Shown in pieces: positions 1-7,672 of a stretch of 51,627 nt of DNA (the first letter of the stretch is position 1; every line of letters starts with the position of its first letter). Position numbers and translations under genes: made by a program. The stretch lies in NCBI GenBank assembly GCA_041862375.1, contig JBGVTE010000080.1, forward strand, positions 1-51,627. Reading direction: 5' to 3'. Source of the DNA: WVZL01 sp041862375 (GTDB lineage: Bacteria; Acidobacteriota; Aminicenantia; Aminicenantales; Aminicenantaceae). Below the pieces are notes generated by a model. The model was not told where the DNA came from and searched no databases. It was given only the letters and a program-made list of their open reading frames with translations.

Positions 1-226
1 AAACTTTAGTCGTTGGAGGAGGATACTCAATAAGGTAGAGATCTCCGATATCATCTTGAGGGAAATGATTTATTTTTGTTCCTATTTTCTTAAATTCTTT
101 AATCAAGAATGAAGAACACACATTCACCGCTTCCTTATCTGAGGAGGGAGATTCTCTTGATACAAGTTTTTCCAGAAAGTTAATCATTTCCCCTTGGTGG
201 GATTTGAAATATTCAATAAGTTCCAT
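1..226 (-). CDS. M20-family metallopeptidase, N-terminal fragment (runs off window)
   Basis: This reading frame starts at an ATG at 226-224 preceded by a strong GGAGG ribosome binding site (complement of 229-233). It continues open to the window edge, so only about 75 residues are visible. The N-terminus contains the helix LEKLVSRESPSSDKEAV near residues 18-34. That pattern (a Leu/Val helix followed by xxSPS and a charged helix) is typical of the start of M20 zinc peptidases of the carboxypeptidase G2/ArgE type. No metal ligands lie in the visible part, and no signal peptide is present, so a cytoplasmic dipeptidase or deacetylase is likely. Its 3' end lies outside the window. Confidence 0.6.
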   Translation of the reverse strand, partial: MELIEYFKSHQGEMINFLEKLVSRESPSSDKEAVNVCSSFLIKEFKKIGTKINHFPQDDIGDLYLIEYPPPTTKV

Positions 227-328
227 AAGTCCTCCTTTGCACGTTATCTGGGCTGTTTTGGGGTCTGCACTTTTTGTTGCTTTCCTCAACCTCTTATCTT
301 CATCGAAGAAATAAAAGGGTGTGTTGAT

Positions 329-1519
329 TTAACCTCTTTTTCGGGTTAATAAGGGCTGTATCTTACTATGCACACCGATTACTCCCCTTACTATTTTACC
401 CATGGGCCGTTGCTTTAACTTAACAGCGCCATCACGGCACACTTCATGGCAACACATGCAATGAATACAAATCTTTTTCTCAATCCGGGCGATGCCATCG
501 GAAAGTTTCGCTGCTCCCACAGGACATATGTTTATACATTCCAAACAAGCTGTACATTTATCTTTTATAACTTCGGGTATTAAAGTCAGTTGATCCTGAA
601 AATAAGCGTGGAGGAAAGAAGGTAATTTTTTTTGTAAAAGACCGATAGCTATAGTTGAGTGTTTGAAATCTCTGACGAGGGCATTGTGAAGTTTTTCTCC
701 GACAGTCTCAATATTTTCGATTAAACCTACTCCCAATCCACGCTCGTCGGCATAGTAAGTTGTGTAGATATCCATTGGATTATAGCCCACTATCTTTGTT
801 GCTACTGCATCTACAGCTACGGCGTCCTGACCTGTAATGATAACTCCTACCTTTTTAAGTTTGCCTGCTGAAGGGCCTTCTCCTTCCATAGCTATTACCC
901 CATCCATAATAGTTAAGTGGGGTGGAGCACAGGAAAATATGTCCAAGAGCATCTGGCTGAAGATGTTATTCTTGATGTAAAGGCGGTGGTATCTAAGGCG
1001 TAGTCCATAAGGAATGATTCCAAACATGTTCTTTACCGCTCCAGTAAATACAGTGAAGGAATGAGTCTTTAACTTGGGTAAATTGACGATGTAGTCTGCT
1101 TCGAGACACAGAGGCGAAATATACGCTTTTGCCAATACTTTTCCATTGCAGGAGACTTCCTGAAATCCCTTTTCTTTAAGGTTAATGAGAGGAATTCCCA
1201 TTTCTTTACAGACCTGGCGATAACCTGAAATTAGAAAACCATCTGAGCTGTTTGACTGGATGTCATCTCCGACAGTCACCTTGCAATCCAAATCTCTTAA
1301 TAACCGCAGGACTTCTCTTGTAAAAGCCGGGTGAGTAACAATACCTTTCTCTGGGGGAGAGGAAGGGGAGAGGTGGTTTATTTTTACAAAGACATTACTT
1401 TTCGGTTTGAGGATATTCTCGAGCTTTCCGATGAGGTCAATACTCTGATTGATTGCTCGATAAATTTTTTCGCTTTTGTAATCTTCAAGCTTTACGATTG
1501 ACACTTTCGTTTTGTTCAT
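329..1519 (-). CDS. DUF362 domain protein with C-terminal 2[4Fe-4S] ferredoxin domain
   Basis: A 396-residue protein. Residues 1-300 match the pattern of the DUF362 family: an N-terminal VKINHLSP-like segment, a NLPKLKTHS motif, and GVKNMFG-like and GDAV-type stretches. The C-terminus holds two ferredoxin motifs, CTACLECINICP (322-333) and CIHCMCCHEVC (351-361), enough for two [4Fe-4S] clusters. DUF362 proteins are usually called iron-sulfur center proteins of unknown function. No signal peptide is seen, so it should act in the cytoplasm. A promoter with -10 and -35 boxes lies only a few bases upstream (1532-1559) and no Shine-Dalgarno is visible. The gene is divergent from the reductive-dehalogenase-like gene at 1766, and both are redox Fe-S proteins, so a functional link is possible but unproven. 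Confidence 0.85.
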   Translation of the reverse strand: MNKTKVSIVKLEDYKSEKIYRAINQSIDLIGKLENILKPKSNVFVKINHLSPSSPPEKGIVTHPAFTREVLRLLRDLDCKVTVGDDIQSNSSDGFLISGYRQVCKEMGIPLINLKEKGFQEVSCNGKVLAKAYISPLCLEADYIVNLPKLKTHSFTVFTGAVKNMFGIIPYGLRLRYHRLYIKNNIFSQMLLDIFSCAPPHLTIMDGVIAMEGEGPSAGKLKKVGVIITGQDAVAVDAVATKIVGYNPMDIYTTYYADERGLGVGLIENIETVGEKLHNALVRDFKHSTIAIGLLQKKLPSFLHAYFQDQLTLIPEVIKDKCTACLECINICPVGAAKLSDGIARIEKKICIHCMCCHEVCRDGAVKLKQRPMGKIVRGVIGVHSKIQPLLTRKRG

Positions 1520-1531
1520 TTTTTCATTTTT

Positions 1532-1559
1532 ATTATAAACTCAAACACAAAGATGTAAA
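1532..1559 (-). promoter_or_regulatory. Sigma70-type promoter of the DUF362 gene
   Basis: On the minus strand TTTACA (1559-1554) and a perfect TATAAT (1537-1532) are separated by 16 bp. The expected transcription start is near 1525, leaving a leader of only about 6 bases before the ATG at 1519. No ribosome binding site is visible in that space. Confidence 0.55.
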
Positions 1560-1569
1560 CAGAAAAAGG

Positions 1570-1630
1570 AAGCATCTTTCACCGTATACCCACGCTTGTC
1601 TTTTTTTATTACGGAAAAATAGATGCTTAC
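1570..1630. repeat. Dispersed repeat copy 1 with flanking 8-bp inverted repeat
   Basis: The stretch 1584-1630 closely matches 27693-27738: both run from GTATAC through CACGCTT and TCT to an A-rich tract and AGATGCTTAC. A shorter partial match to its right end is at 7571-7592. In this copy AAGCATCT (1570-1577) and AGATGCTT (1621-1628) form a perfect inverted repeat around a 43-base centre. It lies between two divergent promoters. It could be a small mobile element relic or an operator; nothing in it encodes protein. Confidence 0.5.
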
Positions 1631-1730
1631 ATAGGAAAAAAGTATTTTATTTATTTGAGCAGAAATGAGAAAAAGGCAAAAAATAAGCCAAGGTGGATGT
1701 AAATAAAATAATTAACAAAGCGCTTTATAA

Positions 1731-1759
1731 TTGACAAGCTTTGAGGAGTTTATTACTTT
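1731..1759 (+). promoter_or_regulatory. Sigma70-type promoter of the reductive-dehalogenase-like gene
   Basis: A perfect TTGACA (1731-1736), a 17-bp spacer and TACTTT (1754-1759) end six bases before the ATG at 1766. A transcript starting at the usual distance would begin at or next to the start codon. A GAGGAG lies inside the spacer (1742-1747), too far from the ATG to be ideal and probably not transcribed. Confidence 0.5.
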
Positions 1760-1765
1760 TAAGCT

Positions 1766-3118
1766 ATGAATTTTTGGTTTTTTGCAGGTGAATTTGCTTT
1801 TATTGCTCTTTTTCTTTTTTTCTTTTTTTTCTTCGTATCCAGCTTTAGGGAAAAGGAAAAAAAGGCGTTCAGGAGGAGTCTCTATTTCCTTCTATTTCTC
1901 ATGATTTTTAATGCTGTTATCCTACTTCTTAAGGATATTCTTAGAAGTTGGTTTTTTGGCGGCATATTTATTTTTCTTGTTGCAGGTGTTTTTCTAGTAC
2001 TGTTCTTCCCACTTCTTAAGAAGCCAATCCAGATTATAGGCGAACAGAAGAAAATTGACGAAAGAGATACTATTTTTGCAAGGTTTGATTACAGAGAAGG
2101 AACTGAGATTTTTGAGGAATATTACAAGAAAAATCCTGAATTCAAAGAAATTGATGAAGAGATAAGAAAACTCCCTGATTTACACACTCCTCCTCATCTG
2201 AAAAAAGATCCTCTACTGCTTTCCTTGGCGGTATCAGAGTTTGATTTTTTGAGGCATCAGGTAACTAAAGTTGACGGAGAAATATGTGCTGAAAAGATTG
2301 ATCTGTCTTCTCAGGCAAATACCTATTTTATAAAGAAAGCTGTTAACTATTTAGGCTCAGAATTATGTGGAATCAGCCTTCTTGACCAGGCTTATGTTTA
2401 TTCTCATGTGGGCCGAGGGCCAGAGCCGTATGGTAAAAGAATAGAACTTGATCACAAATATGCGATTGTATTTGCCTTAGAGATGGATTTCAAAATGATA
2501 ACTTCTGCTCCCAGTGCGCCAGTGATCGTTGAAACTGGGAAGCAATACATTGAAGCTGCAAGAATTTCAATTATATTGTCCAATTTAATCCGTCATCTCG
2601 GGTATTCAGCCAGAGCCCATGTCGCGGGAAGTAATTATCAGGCAATTCTGCCGCCTCTCGGCTGGCTGGCCGGACTTGGTGAACTAGGAAGGCTCGGAAT
2701 TCTTGTTACATGGAAGTATGGCCCTCGAGCGAGATTAGGTCTTGTCACCACGGATCTTCTTTTGGTTCCGGATGAGCCCAGAGTATTTGGTGTTCAGAAT
2801 TTTTGTGAAAAATGCCATAAGTGTGCCACTAATTGTCCTGCTCAAGCTATTCCTCTCGGAAGAAAAAAGGAAGAGAATGGAGTATTAAAAAGGGCTTTAA
2901 AGAAGGAAGAATGCTACAGATACTGGAGAAAAGCAGGAACTGACTGTGCTATCTGCATTTTTGTCTGCCCTTACAGTAAACCCGATAATTATTTTCACAA
3001 TTTCATAAGAAGGCTTACTACCCGCTCTAGCATTTCTCAAAGCTTTTCTGTCTGGGCGGATGATTTTTTCTACGGTAGGTTTCCTGAGCGGAGAAAGAGA
3101 TCACTACTCGGTATTTAA
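1766..3118 (+). CDS. Membrane-anchored reductive-dehalogenase-like corrinoid/Fe-S protein
   Basis: A 450-residue protein with three hydrophobic segments at about 3-25, 38-58 and 62-84, then a soluble domain. The soluble part has the landmarks of the reductive dehalogenase/QueG superfamily. A GLGELGRLG segment (corrinoid-binding region in the family) precedes CEKCHKCATNCP (347-358). A second cluster set follows: C383, then CAICIFVCP (394-402). This spacing supports two [4Fe-4S] clusters. Classical RdhA proteins carry a Tat signal and no membrane helices; here the Tat signal is absent and the anchor is built in. Cluster topology suggests the catalytic domain faces the cytoplasm if the three helices leave the C-terminus inside. 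Whether the substrate is an organohalide, epoxyqueuosine or something else cannot be read. The stop lies five bases before the convergent gene. Confidence 0.75.
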   Translation: MNFWFFAGEFAFIALFLFFFFFFVSSFREKEKKAFRRSLYFLLFLMIFNAVILLLKDILRSWFFGGIFIFLVAGVFLVLFFPLLKKPIQIIGEQKKIDERDTIFARFDYREGTEIFEEYYKKNPEFKEIDEEIRKLPDLHTPPHLKKDPLLLSLAVSEFDFLRHQVTKVDGEICAEKIDLSSQANTYFIKKAVNYLGSELCGISLLDQAYVYSHVGRGPEPYGKRIELDHKYAIVFALEMDFKMITSAPSAPVIVETGKQYIEAARISIILSNLIRHLGYSARAHVAGSNYQAILPPLGWLAGLGELGRLGILVTWKYGPRARLGLVTTDLLLVPDEPRVFGVQNFCEKCHKCATNCPAQAIPLGRKKEENGVLKRALKKEECYRYWRKAGTDCAICIFVCPYSKPDNYFHNFIRRLTTRSSISQSFSVWADDFFYGRFPERRKRSLLGI

Positions 3119-3122
3119 ACCA

Positions 3123-4757
3123 CTATTTCTTATCATCTATTGGTTTATGGTATTTTTTTTCTCCCAGAGGTGACCACATTCCATAACTTTCCTCGTGAAT
3201 ACGACATTTACCATCAGAAGTCCAGTTGAAACCATAGTTATAGCCAAACCACAGGTATTTATCGCCGCCTCCGTTTTCAGTTGTGATGATATAGCGAGCA
3301 GCTACGTTGCCTATTCCAAGCACTTTTCCACCGGGTAAATCCACATCCCCTTTATTGGCATCAAAAGGAATCCATCCATAAGGGGGCAAATAAACTTCTG
3401 TCCAGCGGTGATAAACATCATCTAAGCTCGCATCATCACCCCGGCGGCTTACTGCTCCAACATACCTAACCGGAACGCCCAGGGTGCGGCAAAGGGCTAT
3501 CATCGAGTATGTATATTCAGAACATGAGGCTGTTCCTCGTTTGAGAACAGTGGGAGCTGGGTTCCATCCTCCCAGAGGCTTGAGGTTGTAAGTTAGGTGC
3601 TTCCCCAGAAAATCAAAAACGCGACGCGCTATCCAGTATGGATTCTTTTCTTTTCCAGCAATCTTTTGAGCAAGTTTTTTGATATAAGGATCATTAATCC
3701 TGTACTTATCTCCATCCTGGAGGTATTTTTCTTTTATTTCAGCAGGTATGTCATCCAAGTTTCCGATTTTATCAGGATAGATAAAATATTCTACAGCGTA
3801 TATTTTAGCTTTCAATCTCCACCATGGTCTAACAACTGAGTTGCTATTTAAGTTATCATAGTGGAAATGGGCAATCTTTTGCCCCCATGAGTCTTCAATA
3901 ATTTCATTCGGCTCTGGCTCAAATTCAACGGGGCCTAATAGATTTTGATTGTCACGAGTTCTTGGGATGGGCAGGTATATATCTAAGGTCTTTACATTGC
4001 CTGGCCCATAGTTTCGAAATTCTTTAATGAAATTAAGAGACATCTGGCGTTCATCCCATTTAGTCAGAATATTTTTACAAAAAACCTTTATCTTATATAT
4101 TTCGTCGTTTTCATAATCAACATTCCAGAGGACATCATCTCCCCAAGCCAAACCGTAAGGAAAGGGACCGTAAGAGCGAAGTGAAGAGAGGCACAATCCA
4201 TCTTCAGGATTGACAAGATAAATGCGGTCTTCACTTCGATCTGTAACCCATAGATATTTGCCATCAAAGGCCAACCCTGCAGGCTCTCTAGCTGGTGAGG
4301 GGAAATTTTGAACCATCATTCCATCTTCAGGAGAAACTTTAATCAAGATATCTCTCCTGTAGTCAGCTATCCAGACATATTTTCCATCCCATGCGAGATC
4401 CCGAGGATTAGAACTGTTAGATTCTAATATTGACAGAGCTTCTCCTGTCTCGGGATCCAATCTGTACATGAATTTTTCTCCAGAATCAATATGCCAGAGA
4501 TATTTTCCATCCCACGCCAGTCCTTCAGGATGGTTGCCAGGTGAGTCGATGGTTTTGAGGATTTTTCCTGTTTCTGGGTCTATCTTGTAGATTTTATCGG
4601 TAACATCATCGGCAAGCCATAAATGCTTTCCATCAAAAGCTAATCCAGTTGGACAGGGTCCAGGAGTTTTCATCACTTTCAAGATGTCTCCTACTCTTGT
4701 CCATGACAGTGAGGTAAGTAAGAAAAGACTAAAGATTAATGCACATAACTTTTTCAT
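3123..4757 (-). CDS. Exported beta-propeller/transglutaminase-like protein
   Basis: The start chosen is the ATG at 4757, which has an AAGGAGG site just upstream and gives a clean Sec signal peptide (MKKLCALIFSLFLLTS); this yields 544 residues. Residues about 25-245 consist of repeated blades of the form GLAFDGKHLWLADD...IYKIDPETG, at least five copies, a six-bladed propeller-like fold. The C-terminal half is a transglutaminase-like cysteine protease domain. Its likely triad is Cys412 in TASCSEY, His450 in VYHRWTEVYL and Asp466 in WIPFDAN. It is probably periplasmic or secreted and may cleave or crosslink peptides. The domain pairing resembles transglutaminase proteins that follow propeller sensor domains, but the substrate is unknown. 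Confidence 0.85.
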   Translation of the reverse strand: MKKLCALIFSLFLLTSLSWTRVGDILKVMKTPGPCPTGLAFDGKHLWLADDVTDKIYKIDPETGKILKTIDSPGNHPEGLAWDGKYLWHIDSGEKFMYRLDPETGEALSILESNSSNPRDLAWDGKYVWIADYRRDILIKVSPEDGMMVQNFPSPAREPAGLAFDGKYLWVTDRSEDRIYLVNPEDGLCLSSLRSYGPFPYGLAWGDDVLWNVDYENDEIYKIKVFCKNILTKWDERQMSLNFIKEFRNYGPGNVKTLDIYLPIPRTRDNQNLLGPVEFEPEPNEIIEDSWGQKIAHFHYDNLNSNSVVRPWWRLKAKIYAVEYFIYPDKIGNLDDIPAEIKEKYLQDGDKYRINDPYIKKLAQKIAGKEKNPYWIARRVFDFLGKHLTYNLKPLGGWNPAPTVLKRGTASCSEYTYSMIALCRTLGVPVRYVGAVSRRGDDASLDDVYHRWTEVYLPPYGWIPFDANKGDVDLPGGKVLGIGNVAARYIITTENGGGDKYLWFGYNYGFNWTSDGKCRIHEESYGMWSPLGEKKYHKPIDDKK

Positions 4758-4848
4758 TGAATCCTCCTTTTTTATGATTAGTTCAAAAGAATTATAAAAA
4801 AAAAGCACAATAATAGCAAAGCTCAAAGCTTTTGACCATCATTTTAGT

Positions 4849-4877
4849 TTGACTCCTATGCCTTAATAATATATGTT
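4849..4877 (+). promoter_or_regulatory. Sigma70-type promoter of the aminotransferase/radical SAM operon
   Basis: TTGACT (4849-4854) and TATGTT (4872-4877) are spaced by 17 bp, placing the transcription start about 35 bases before the GGAGG-preceded ATG at 4918. It may drive the run of genes to about 8707. Confidence 0.45.
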
Positions 4878-4917
4878 TAACTCACTGAAATTTAAAGCAA
4901 ATAATGGAGGAAAAAGT

Positions 4918-6228
4918 ATGATGATTTCCAGTCGAAGAGATTTTCTTAAAAGCCTTGGTTTGGGAATCGGGAGCTTAGGTTTTTTTGGAGTTCCCTCAAA
5001 AAAAATGAATGCAGATTTCAGCGAGAAGTTAAAAGACATGGCAAGAATATCCCCTGAGGAGGCGGCTCAAGATGAAAGTTTCTGGTTCCATGTTCAGCAA
5101 GCTTTTAACATTGACCGAAGTGTAATCAACCTCAACAACGGAGGAGTTCATCCTGCTCCCACAGTAGTTATGGATGCTGTTCATCGGTATCTTGATTTTT
5201 CAAACGGTGCTCCGCCTTATAACATGTGGCAGCTCCTCCAGCCGCGAAAAGAGCTCATTCGCAAAGAGTTGGCGGATACCTTCGGCTGTTCTGCTGAGGA
5301 AATTGCCTTTACTAGGAATGTAACTGAAGCTTTGCATATTGCACTTATGGGGTTGGACTTTAAGCCAGGTGACGAAGTCTTAACAACAACTCATGACTAT
5401 CCATCAATGAAAAATGCCCTTTTCCAGAGAGAAAAGAGGGAAGGGCTTAGAGTAAAGACTTTTCCTTTTCCCTATCCTCCCAAAAACCTTAAGGAGCTGA
5501 CCAGTCTTTTCGAAAAAAATATTACACCAAAGACTAAGCTCATTCTTGTCTGTCATATTACTAACCTTACGGGACAGATATTTCCTATAAAAGACATTTG
5601 TAGAATCGCGCGCAAGCGAGGTATAGAGGTAGTTGTCGATGGTGCCCATGCCTTTGGTCATTTTGATTTCAAACACAAAGATTTAGATTGTGATATTTAT
5701 GGAGCCAACCTCCATAAGTGGATGATGGCCCCTATCGGAACCGGATTTCTCTATGTGAGAAAAGAAAAGATTAAAAAGATATGGCCTCTCTTTCCTGCAC
5801 CAGAGCCTCTAAGCGACGACATAAGAAAATTTGAAAACATCGGGACACATCCAGAGGCGATGGAGTTAGCTGTCGGAGAAGCCTTAGCTTTTCATCACGG
5901 GATTGGTGCAAAAAGGAAAGAAGAGAGATTGCGCTATCTCAGGAATTATTGGGCAAAAGCCCTGGAAAAGTTACCTGGAGTAAAGATCTTGACGTCATAC
6001 GATCCTGTGCAATCCTGTGGCATCGGAACTTTTTTTGTTGAAAAAATGGATTTGGAAAAATTGAGAGATATTCTATTCGAGAAGCATAAAATCTACCTCA
6101 TCACAATCAAACACCCTGATGTTTATGGTATACGCGTTACTCCGAGTATTTACACAACTCTTAAAGAACTGGATGTTTTTATAGAAGCAGCTTCTCATTA
6201 TATTAAACATGGCTTGCCTAAAGATTAG
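4918..6228 (+). CDS. Tat-exported class V aminotransferase (isopenicillin N epimerase-like)
   Basis: Starting at the ATG at 4918 (GGAGG at 4907-4911) gives 436 residues beginning with a twin-arginine signal, SRRDFLKSLGLGIGSLGFFG. The rest is a fold type I PLP enzyme of class V. It has INLNNGGVHPAP (70-81), the cofactor Asp241 in VVVDGAHAFGH, and the Schiff-base lysine Lys267 in GANLHKWM. The family includes isopenicillin N epimerase-like and cysteine-desulfurase-like enzymes, and substrate cannot be assigned. A PLP enzyme folded in the cytoplasm and exported by Tat is plausible because Tat moves folded proteins with cofactor. It is followed by a second class V enzyme 62 bases downstream, which lacks a signal peptide. 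Confidence 0.88.
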   Translation: MMISSRRDFLKSLGLGIGSLGFFGVPSKKMNADFSEKLKDMARISPEEAAQDESFWFHVQQAFNIDRSVINLNNGGVHPAPTVVMDAVHRYLDFSNGAPPYNMWQLLQPRKELIRKELADTFGCSAEEIAFTRNVTEALHIALMGLDFKPGDEVLTTTHDYPSMKNALFQREKREGLRVKTFPFPYPPKNLKELTSLFEKNITPKTKLILVCHITNLTGQIFPIKDICRIARKRGIEVVVDGAHAFGHFDFKHKDLDCDIYGANLHKWMMAPIGTGFLYVRKEKIKKIWPLFPAPEPLSDDIRKFENIGTHPEAMELAVGEALAFHHGIGAKRKEERLRYLRNYWAKALEKLPGVKILTSYDPVQSCGIGTFFVEKMDLEKLRDILFEKHKIYLITIKHPDVYGIRVTPSIYTTLKELDVFIEAASHYIKHGLPKD

Positions 6229-6290
6229 CTTTTTTTAAATATTTTCTTCCTTGAATTAGCCGGTACAGAAAATTAAAAAATGGAGTAGTG

Positions 6291-7508
6291 TTGGATTTAA
6301 ATAAGAATTTATCAACTATACGAAAAGAATTTCCCGTATTAAGCCGCTGTATCTATCTCATCAGCAATTCCCTGGGTGCTGTTCCGAAAAAGACCCTTGA
6401 TATGCTTAAGGAATACTATCGGTTGTGGGCCAAGGAAGGAGTGAGTGCTTGGGACAAGGAATGGTGGGATCTATCTCGCAAAGTTGGAAACGAAATCGCT
6501 TCCCTTATCGGTGCAGGTGATGATGAAGTAACGATGATGACTAATGCAACTCTTGGCCATTGGGTTGCTCTTTCCACTAAATTTACATCTGAAGAGAAGG
6601 AAAGAAACAGGGTAATCATGACTGACCTCGATTTTCCCTCTGAAATCTATGCTGTTACGGAAATTGCAAAATTTGCAGGTTGGCAGCTTGAAATTGTAAA
6701 AAGTAATGGTCAACCAGGAATTGATGCCGACGAAATTATTAGAAAAATTGATGAGAGAACCCTCTTCGTTGGAACTTCTCATGTGTATTTCAAATCAGCC
6801 TATATTCAAGATATTTCAAGAATATCAGCCAGAGCAAAGGAAGTTGGAGCCTTGACGCTCATCGATGGTTATCACGGTCCGGGGACAATTCCAGTAGATG
6901 TAAAAAATCTAGATGTCGATTTTTATGTGGGAGGCTGTTTAAAGTGGCTTTGCGGAGGGCCTGGTAACGCCTTTTTGTATGTAAGGCCAGAACTAATAGA
7001 AAGACTTAAGCCTAGACTAACTGGGTGGTTAGCCCATCAAAAACCTTTTCTTTTCGCACAGAGAATGGAATACGCCGAAAATTCCTACCGTTTCATGGCA
7101 GGAACTCCTCCTGTTCCATGTTTATATACAGCTCTGCCAGGAGTAGAGGTTATAAAAGAAATAGGTATTTCTCAGATTCGGAATAAATCAATGCATCAAA
7201 CAGCCATGATAATTAGGGAAGCTAAGAAAAGAGGATTTGATGTTTTTTCTCCAGAAGAAGTTGAGCTGAGGGGAGGTGCAGTATCAGTTAGTTTTGACCA
7301 TGCGTATGCTGTCAAAAAAGCTCTGGACAATAGAGGAATTAAAATTGATTTCAGGAAAGGTTTAGATAGTGAGCCAGATGTAATCAGAATAGGTCCTCAT
7401 TTTTACACAGAAGATGGAGAAATTAGAACCTTGTTCGAAGAAATCGATGTCATATTTAAAAATGGAGAATTTAAGAAATATTCACAAGAAATAGATTGGA
7501 TAACATAA
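6291..7508 (+). CDS. Kynureninase-like class V PLP enzyme
   Basis: About 405 residues. The start is either GTG at 6288 or the adjacent TTG at 6291; the TTG is preferred because GGAG at 6282-6285 is then five bases away. Counting from the GTG, family landmarks are ISNSLGAVP (25-33), Asp193 in LIDGYHGPGTIPVDV, and Lys219 in GCLKWLCGGPG. The NSLG and KWLxGGPG patterns are those of kynureninases and close relatives. No signal peptide is seen, so it is cytoplasmic, unlike its upstream neighbour. True kynureninase activity is not proven, as no other tryptophan-catabolism genes are nearby; a different amino acid side-chain lyase is equally possible. Confidence 0.82.
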   Translation: MDLNKNLSTIRKEFPVLSRCIYLISNSLGAVPKKTLDMLKEYYRLWAKEGVSAWDKEWWDLSRKVGNEIASLIGAGDDEVTMMTNATLGHWVALSTKFTSEEKERNRVIMTDLDFPSEIYAVTEIAKFAGWQLEIVKSNGQPGIDADEIIRKIDERTLFVGTSHVYFKSAYIQDISRISARAKEVGALTLIDGYHGPGTIPVDVKNLDVDFYVGGCLKWLCGGPGNAFLYVRPELIERLKPRLTGWLAHQKPFLFAQRMEYAENSYRFMAGTPPVPCLYTALPGVEVIKEIGISQIRNKSMHQTAMIIREAKKRGFDVFSPEEVELRGGAVSVSFDHAYAVKKALDNRGIKIDFRKGLDSEPDVIRIGPHFYTEDGEIRTLFEEIDVIFKNGEFKKYSQEIDWIT

Positions 7509-7514
7509 AAATTT

Positions 7515-7530
7515 ATAAGGCTCTGCCTTA
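7515..7530. other. Hairpin after the kynureninase-like gene
   Basis: TAAGGC (7516-7521) and GCCTTA (7525-7530) form a perfect stem with a three-base loop, seven bases after the stop codon. A second 6-bp inverted repeat, AGCTGA/TCAGCT, lies at 7550-7569. Neither is followed by a clear T-run. They may modulate read-through or mRNA stability before the radical SAM gene rather than terminate. Confidence 0.35.
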
Positions 7531-7570
7531 AAGCTGCATGCCTCCTAGCTGATGACTGCTTCAGCTCTCA

Positions 7571-7592
7571 TTACAGATAAAAAGATGCTTAC
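7571..7592. repeat. Partial copy of the AGATGCTTAC dispersed repeat
   Basis: TTACAGATAAAAAGATGCTTAC resembles the right ends of the repeats at 1584-1630 and 27693-27738. It lies in the spacer before the Tat-tagged radical SAM gene. Confidence 0.35.
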
Positions 7593-7672
7593 CCACAGCA
7601 GGAATAATTGGCATTTTCATGAAGAAAAAGTTTATAATTAAACAAAAATAGACATAAAAAGAAAAAAATGAG

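Noticed and set aside
1453..1668. Plus-strand frame of 71 residues over the DUF362 start and its promoter
   Set aside because: It overlaps a confident gene antisense and a dispersed repeat; there is no ribosome binding site or family pattern.
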